DNA from: Polytrichum commune
Lineage: Eukaryota; Streptophyta; Polytrichopsida; Polytrichales; Polytrichaceae
DNA: 64,000 nt
Direction of reading: 5' to 3'
NCBI GenBank assembly: GCA_950295325.1
Contig: OX485806.1
Span: forward strand, 25,668,001-25,732,000
The notes below the pieces were generated by a model. It had not been told where the DNA came from. It did not search any database and worked only from the letters and a program-made list of their open reading frames with translations. This document shows positions 58,166 through 64,000 of the stretch, piece by piece (position 1 is the stretch's first letter; each line of letters opens with the position of its first letter). Made by a program: the position numbers and the translations under genes.

Positions 58166-60176
58166 CGGATTGTAACATATTTAGACAGGCATTCAGGAAT
58201 TAGAGGCCTCGTACTTCTGGGGTTAGGGAAGGCCGAAAATTGTACACCAACAATGCCAAGGATTACAGTATAGGATCATATAGAACGGCGCCTTCCCTTG
58301 TGAAGATCGACGAAACGGTCAGCTATGGAAGTTTAGGTGTTCATCTTCGGATGTTTGTACCATGAGGTTTCTTGAGCCCATTGGAGTATTGCATTGAGAA
58401 GGTTATTCTTTCTGTCTCCAAACTCTTCTTTGATCTCCAAATGTTTCACAAAGCGTCTTATTGTTGTTGAGCCTTGTTCCATGTGGGGTCATTTATTAGG
58501 GGAGGTCCAATTATATTCCGACATCTCATCATTGCAATAGAAACAACCAATGGGAGCAAGGGCCAATGAGGGGTGCGGAAGCTAGAATTAAGGGTACATG
58601 AATTGGGGCAAGGGCATATTAGGTCATTTATACATTCTTTTGACAATCGCAATTGCTGAAACAAAACCAAAGGATGTATTTGGACATTCAAGGCATTCCA
58701 AATTGAGTATATCAAAAAAAGGTTCAATGCACTAAACCAAATTTTGTTGCCTTGAAAATGATTTGTTCTTTTTTTAAATGGGGGCCATGTAGAGCCATGT
58801 CACTTGACATCCTCCTAGTGGCACCATGCACTCATACATTTGTTGCATGTCGCGTGTTGCCCAAGCAGATGGGGCAATATGTTTCACCAGATGTCAAAAT
58901 CCCAGTCCTTGGTTTGTCAAATTAGACCGTGGATAGTGGGGATGCTAAATCTAATTATTATCAATCGCCAAATGGTGCCCCCACCCTAGCCCCTACTACA
59001 TAACTTTGTAGTAGCCATTTGAACTTCCTTCCCAAGATAAAAAGGTTGTCAAATGAAGATGTCTTATGTTAAGTAATAGTTGTTGCATGTCTTCTTTATT
59101 TAAGAATATACTAGAACATGCAAAGGAAGACCCAAGGAATGCATGTGGTATATATAGAGAGAGAAATCTACACACCCTGCTTCTGGGTTTGAGGTATTGT
59201 AATGAAAGACCAAAGAAAAATTGGCCTCAATGCTAGAGGCCTTTAGTTAGACATAAAACAAAGAGGAACCAATGAACAATGAGAAGGCAACGAATGTGAA
59301 ACAAGAAGGTGAGAAGTTGAGAATTTCAAAATATGAAAACCACAAAGTGCAAAAAGATCTATGAAATTGGTTTGAAAGATCCACGAAGTTCCTAGAAATG
59401 TCCACTATCATGAAATTGATGTGTGCTACATGTCAAATTGGTTTAGAAGAATCATGAACTAATTTAGAAGGTATATGAAAATCATTGAACATTATGGTAA
59501 CATTAGTTGGAAGGCTCATAAACTATGTGAAACCTTCATGAAGTTGAGTTTGCACTTCTATGAAGTCATCTTACAAAAGGAGTAATTGATTGAAAGCTCA
59601 CAAAATATAATAGGTTACTAGAAAGTTAGTTGCAGGCTCGATATTCTCAACTTATAACCATCCATGACAATAATTCATCACATATTTTTGAGGACAAAAC
59701 TTTGGAATATATTTGTGTAGAATACAAATTTTTCAAACTTAAAAACAATGCAAAATTCTAGTGAGGATGAGATATTTGGCCATGTCATGATGCTGCTTAG
59801 AAATCACTTGTTAAAATTCTTCTACCTTTGATGCGTATGTGCTTATTTCTCATGATTTGAAGGAGATTGAATACGTTGGGAGTTTGATCCAAGAATCTTG
59901 TCTATTAAGAACCCATGAAGTGGTTTTAGGATGTGACTCGCGCCTCAATACAAAAAGCACTTATGAACCTTTTTGTATGTATGAAGGTCTTAAAAAAGCT
60001 TAGTGTCGCCCAATTGGGGTAGAAATCTTGGTAGAAGAATTAACACAATAATCATTAAAATGAGAGTTTTCCGGTGAATTGAGAGTACATAAAGCAAACT
60101 ATTAATCCAAGAATGAAATGAAAACCACTGGAAAGTTGTAGAGTACAAGTAAAAAAATAACATTTGATTTTCCGCC
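58166..60176. other. Intergenic sequence
   Basis: GC-rich until about 58330, then AT-rich. Around 59350-59600 the phrases 'gaaattggtttgaaagatcc', 'catgaaattg' and 'ttggaaggctcataaa' repeat in degenerate form. No gene or RNA seen. Confidence 0.45.
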
Positions 60177-60291
60177 GTAGTTTCCATTAAAATGAGAGTA
60201 TGTTAAGCTGGGAAATCGACTCATTTAGGTCGACTCAACCTAAATGAGTCGATTTCCCAGCTTAACATACTCTCATTTTAATGGAAACTAC
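60177..60291. repeat. Perfect 54-bp inverted repeat with a 7-base loop
   Basis: The left arm 60177-60230 and right arm 60238-60291 are exact reverse complements; the loop is CGACTCA. The start of the left arm ('cattaaaatgagagt') also occurs just upstream at about 60054-60068 as a direct repeat. Such a perfect hairpin must be recent. Confidence 0.95.
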
Positions 60292-61647
60292 ACGTATGAG
60301 GTATAATCTAATATTTATCAACCTAACATGACTTTTAGGTGTCCAAATGACCAATATTATTTTGAGAGGATCCCACTCTCTCAAAATATTGCATATCGTG
60401 TTAATTATCAAACGAGACGAATCGAACTCAAAAGAACAAACTTCATGATCCAATGAAGAGCTTGGCTATATTGACCTCACTCTAGTAGCTTCACACTGTT
60501 AGATACAACCAATAATGGGACTTGATTATAAAAAATATTTTCTTTTTTCATATATGATGAATTATAATTGGAAGAAGTGAAAGATGATTAATATACACGA
60601 TACATTGTTGAGATAATTCAACATGGGAATGATGTGGGATGGATATATTATTGGAAACAAGAATGAACGTCATAAGCATAGAGAAGCACATGCATGTGTC
60701 CTAGTAAAATAAAGTCCCTTATAAACAAACCAAAAACGTAAGTAGAGGTGAATTAGAATGTTCATTTTGAGTCTTATGTTAAATAACTATAGTGCTAATG
60801 ATGTGTTTATGTAACTGGTATAGGTTATCCCCATTTTTCATGTGCAGCAATCAATGTGTGGCATTAGAGCATGTTCACACGTTGTATATCAAACACTAAC
60901 ACAAAGGGGTGTTAAATCGGGTAATATTGTTTTAGAGGAGAGTAGTGTAACGTGTATTACATATTTATTGTTTATTGTTTATTTACAACCTCTCATTCAA
61001 CTAGGACTCCTTTACTAGAAGACTAGAGGCGCTACCCTGAGTGCTCTAGCAGTCCTAAAGGTAAAGGGAGTTAACTAGTTGAAGCTATGGTTTTACACTT
61101 GGTTCTACCTCGTAAGTAACGACCATTAGTTAAGTGCACTTAGAGTTATCCTAAAGGCATGGAGGGAGAGCTCGCTATCATATACTTAACTACTAGTTGG
61201 AGGTGGCCCCAACTCATAGTAGTATCTAGTATATAAGCTCTAAGGTTGGGTGGAACATGCCTCTTGAATCTCATAATTTCTGAGATACGTGACAGGTAGT
61301 CTCAAATATGTTGTATTTTTCATACATTTATTCAATATGAGCTTTAGGAACTGAGGGTCCCATGATGAAAACTAATTTCAAGTCACAAAAGGTGGGGATT
61401 TATATAGAAATAATTGAAGCTAATATTCTATTTGGTGTAAGAATGTGAGGTATTGATAGTTGGTTCTCTTATAGAGGAGTTGAAATTGGGTTGCAATATA
61501 CCCAAGTTATTCTAGTCTGGAGGGTTTTCAGGGTCGCGCCAATGAAATTGTAGTGTTTAGGCTTGACGCATGAGTCTAGCTTACAGGCTAAAACCCAACA
61601 CTCTTCCGTTTTGGACCTGTGTATGGAGAATCAATGAACATGCTCTT
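60292..61647. other. Intergenic sequence
   Basis: Short open frames only. No element ends were recognised. Confidence 0.4.
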
Positions 61648-62131
61648 AAGGCCACTTTGCACTATGGCCGAAGGTCGTCGAATTTCACCAATTAGATTGC
61701 AAGAAACCAAAAATTCAGCCTCTCGACCCTTCACACTAGAGGCCAAAGCCCAAAGGCCGTCACTCTCCAAAATGCCTACATGGTGGTATTTTTTGACCAA
61801 GACGACAAACTCTCGAAGGAAGTTTGGGCCAGATAGGAATGGAAACTCAAACTATGGTCGATAGGCCATTGATTAAAAATTTTAAAAAACTAACAAGATC
61901 TTGGCCGTTAGATTGGAGGGGTTGTTTTGGGCAAGGAATAAAGTGGGATGCTCTTTCTTCCTGTGGACTTTAGGCTTGGCCTTTGGAGGCTTCAAACTAT
62001 GTCCGCCCGAAGGCTCCAATTCTTATATTTTATTGGCTATTTTTAATCCATTTCTTTGGACTCTCAACAAAGTTTGGCCATTCAATCCCACGGCCTCTCG
62101 ACTTGGATGGCCATAGTGTGAAGCGGCCCTT
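61648..62131. mobile_element. TIR element family E, about 484 bp
   Basis: Left end AAGGCCACTTTGCACTATGG and right end, read in reverse, AAGGGCCGCTTCACACTATG are inverted relatives. The interior contains further related inverted words ('ggcctctcgact', 'agcctctcgaccc'). The open frames inside (61619-61864, 61588-61800 minus) are element sequence rather than genes. Confidence 0.55.
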
Positions 62132-63020
62132 GCATATATATTCCAAATATGAATTCTCACTCTACACAAGCGTATGTAATGTTTATAGTCCAATGTCAAA
62201 CACTACATAATGGAGGGGTTCGCATTATATTCCCAATCAACCTTAGTCATCACAAAGAATATGGGTTAACAATTCATTGCAAGACTTTGTACTAAGAACT
62301 TGGTCTATGTACTTAATGAATTTTTAGACCTCATTTTCACATAGAAGATGCACTTATTTGAGTTTGTGTCCAACTAGAGAGAAGTTAGTACTTGAAACAA
62401 AGTACCACACCCAAGAATAACATTGTTATTTGAAAATTTGTGCAAAAAATATGAGTGATTTTCAACAAGCATTTTCGAGAAGTGAGGAGGTTTGTCAAGA
62501 AAACATGGTATGAACAAATTTTTGGAGCTTGATTGTGTTAAACTAAGAAAACTTAGACAATTAAACATAGTACCACCTTCAACAAACAAAAGTGCAAATT
62601 GAAGTTTATTACACAAAAGATAAGGACAAATACATACAAGATGACTAGCTACCGGGACTTCACTCTCAAGTTTACATATCCCACATGGATTGTGGACACC
62701 TCATGGCAAGGACTTAGTCTGAAACATACTAGTAATGCAATGTGTAATGTCAACACCTTGTACCTATTGATTGGGTATATGTGAACTTACTAGACAGTGA
62801 AAAAGTCATAGAAAATGTTGGAATTTTCAAAATGATTGTTTTGAAGTGCCAAACATACTTTTGGCACAGTTGTGTCGGATTGGATATCAACCTACACTCC
62901 AAACAAGTGAATTTGTATTTGTTGAATTGACTTCAATAAAAAAAAACTTTCAAGTTGACCAATTGGATGTCGATTAAATGAAAATGCTACAATCAATAAC
63001 TAAATATGAGTTAAGTATCC

Positions 63021-63066
<46 letters not shown>

Positions 63067-64000
63067 GACCTTAGTGGGATTAGCATGATTGAAATGCCCG
63101 TTCGACCCACCCTTGGTATTATGTTCATTGGACATAATATCAATGATGCAGGACTACTAACCCCTCTCAGGGTATGCATTATAGTAACCAAGATGACCAA
63201 AGTGATCATGGGAACTAAGTGATTGGATGATCTTTACAGTGGTGGGGTTAGTGTGGTTGTGATGTTGTAGGGGTATATGATCATTTTTCTTTGTGAGGTG
63301 GTTGCCGAGTCATAAGACTTCTCACTGGTTAATCATAGCATCACATGTTTAGTGGTCTGGGTTTGATCCCTAATGGCCTTGTACAAGCATTGTATCGTGA
63401 TGTGAGTGACTTGGCATTTGTTGTGTGAGTTACTTGGCAGGAAAGTTATATCCTATAGCCACCAACCCCTACCATAATTTGTGACAGTTCCCTAGCCAAT
63501 TTTGGCATTTATTCTTTTGTAATCATAATTATTTATTAGTTGGTGGATATTTGGGGTTGCTATGTGTAGTTGTATGTCTATTGGTAGTGGTTTGTTGTTT
63601 TCTATCCTACTTTTGTGTAGAAATATGGACATAGCATGTTGTATGGCGATGACGTTGATTGCCTAAAATGTATATTTGATGATTAGCTTAGGGATTTTGA
63701 ATGTGGTTTCAATATTTTCCATAGAAGGATTGTGTGTGGCTGCCCTAGCACCTGATGTGATGACTATTAGTGAATCTACCTTCCAACCTTTGTTGATAAC
63801 ATTGTCTATTAGTGATTTATATTTTATTATTTTTCAAATTATAATTTCATGTGGTATTCTATTGTTACAGTATGTAAATTCAATGAATTGTATTATTAGG
63901 TTATCAATAAGTTTTGTTGGTGGTGGAAACTAATATGGTAGTCCTTTCACACATAGAAGGTATGATTTGAGTTTGGCATTACAATGGCATCTTTGTTGGC
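62132..64000. other. Intergenic sequence to the window end
   Basis: Contains a (GA)n microsatellite at 63023-63064. The open frame at 63676-63933 is hydrophobic with no recognisable family. Nothing else supported. Confidence 0.45.

Noticed and set aside
60177-60291. CRISPR or terminator interpretation of the hairpin
   Set aside because: Single inverted repeat in plant DNA without spacer repeats or a T tract.
63300-63400. tRNA gene or SINE promoter near 'gggtttgatccc'
   Set aside because: A B-box-like word is present but no matching A box or cloverleaf could be drawn.

Overview
The window is nuclear DNA of a land plant. Spliced genes have GT-AG introns, the proteins belong to plant families (SUVR histone methyltransferase, DRP1 dynamin-related protein, S1-like secreted protein), and the space between genes is AT-rich and full of short TIR and foldback elements. 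I could not place the species. No reverse transcriptase, integrase or full-length transposase reading frame was seen, so the repeat content is mostly short non-autonomous elements and their debris.

Layout. 1-3911 (+): the 3' part of a SUVR-type SET-domain methyltransferase gene, whose 5' end lies outside the window. 3912-9776: a decayed coding fragment, several copies of one TIR element, a roughly 310-bp tandem array with presequence-like coding potential, and a stray copy of SUVR exon 5. 9777-15524 (+): a complete 16-exon DRP1-type dynamin-related GTPase gene of 609 codons. 15525-20800: repeats, a foldback element and a minus-strand 291-codon frame broken by two stops. 20915-27704 (+): a complete 10-exon zinc-free quinone oxidoreductase/VAT1-like gene whose introns carry at least six repeat insertions. 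28180-31800: decayed coding remnants and a tandem repeat. 32350-32730 (+): an intact single-exon S1-like secreted protein gene inside a decaying tandem cluster; each unit carries a paired G-box module. 33800-43100: foldback and TIR elements. 43111-44306: a GC-richer island with a convergent pair of frames, one intact (minus) and one broken by three TAG codons (plus). 45097-46780: a long CT microsatellite and a 211-bp tandem array. 47000-54200: dispersed repeats. 54500-58200: GC-richer again, with a possible minus-strand transcription unit, an intact plant-specific gene of unknown function (56229-57131, +) and three tandem coding-like units. 58200-64000: repeats, including a near-perfect 115-bp hairpin.

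The four main protein-coding genes are unrelated housekeeping or regulatory loci: chromatin methylation, membrane fission, redox, and an unknown plant protein. They do not form a pathway. What links them is a shared TIR element family that has landed in introns of three of them and a second, unrelated repeat shared by introns of two. All exon models were built by hand from splice sites, reading-frame continuity and family similarity recalled from memory; no database search was possible.
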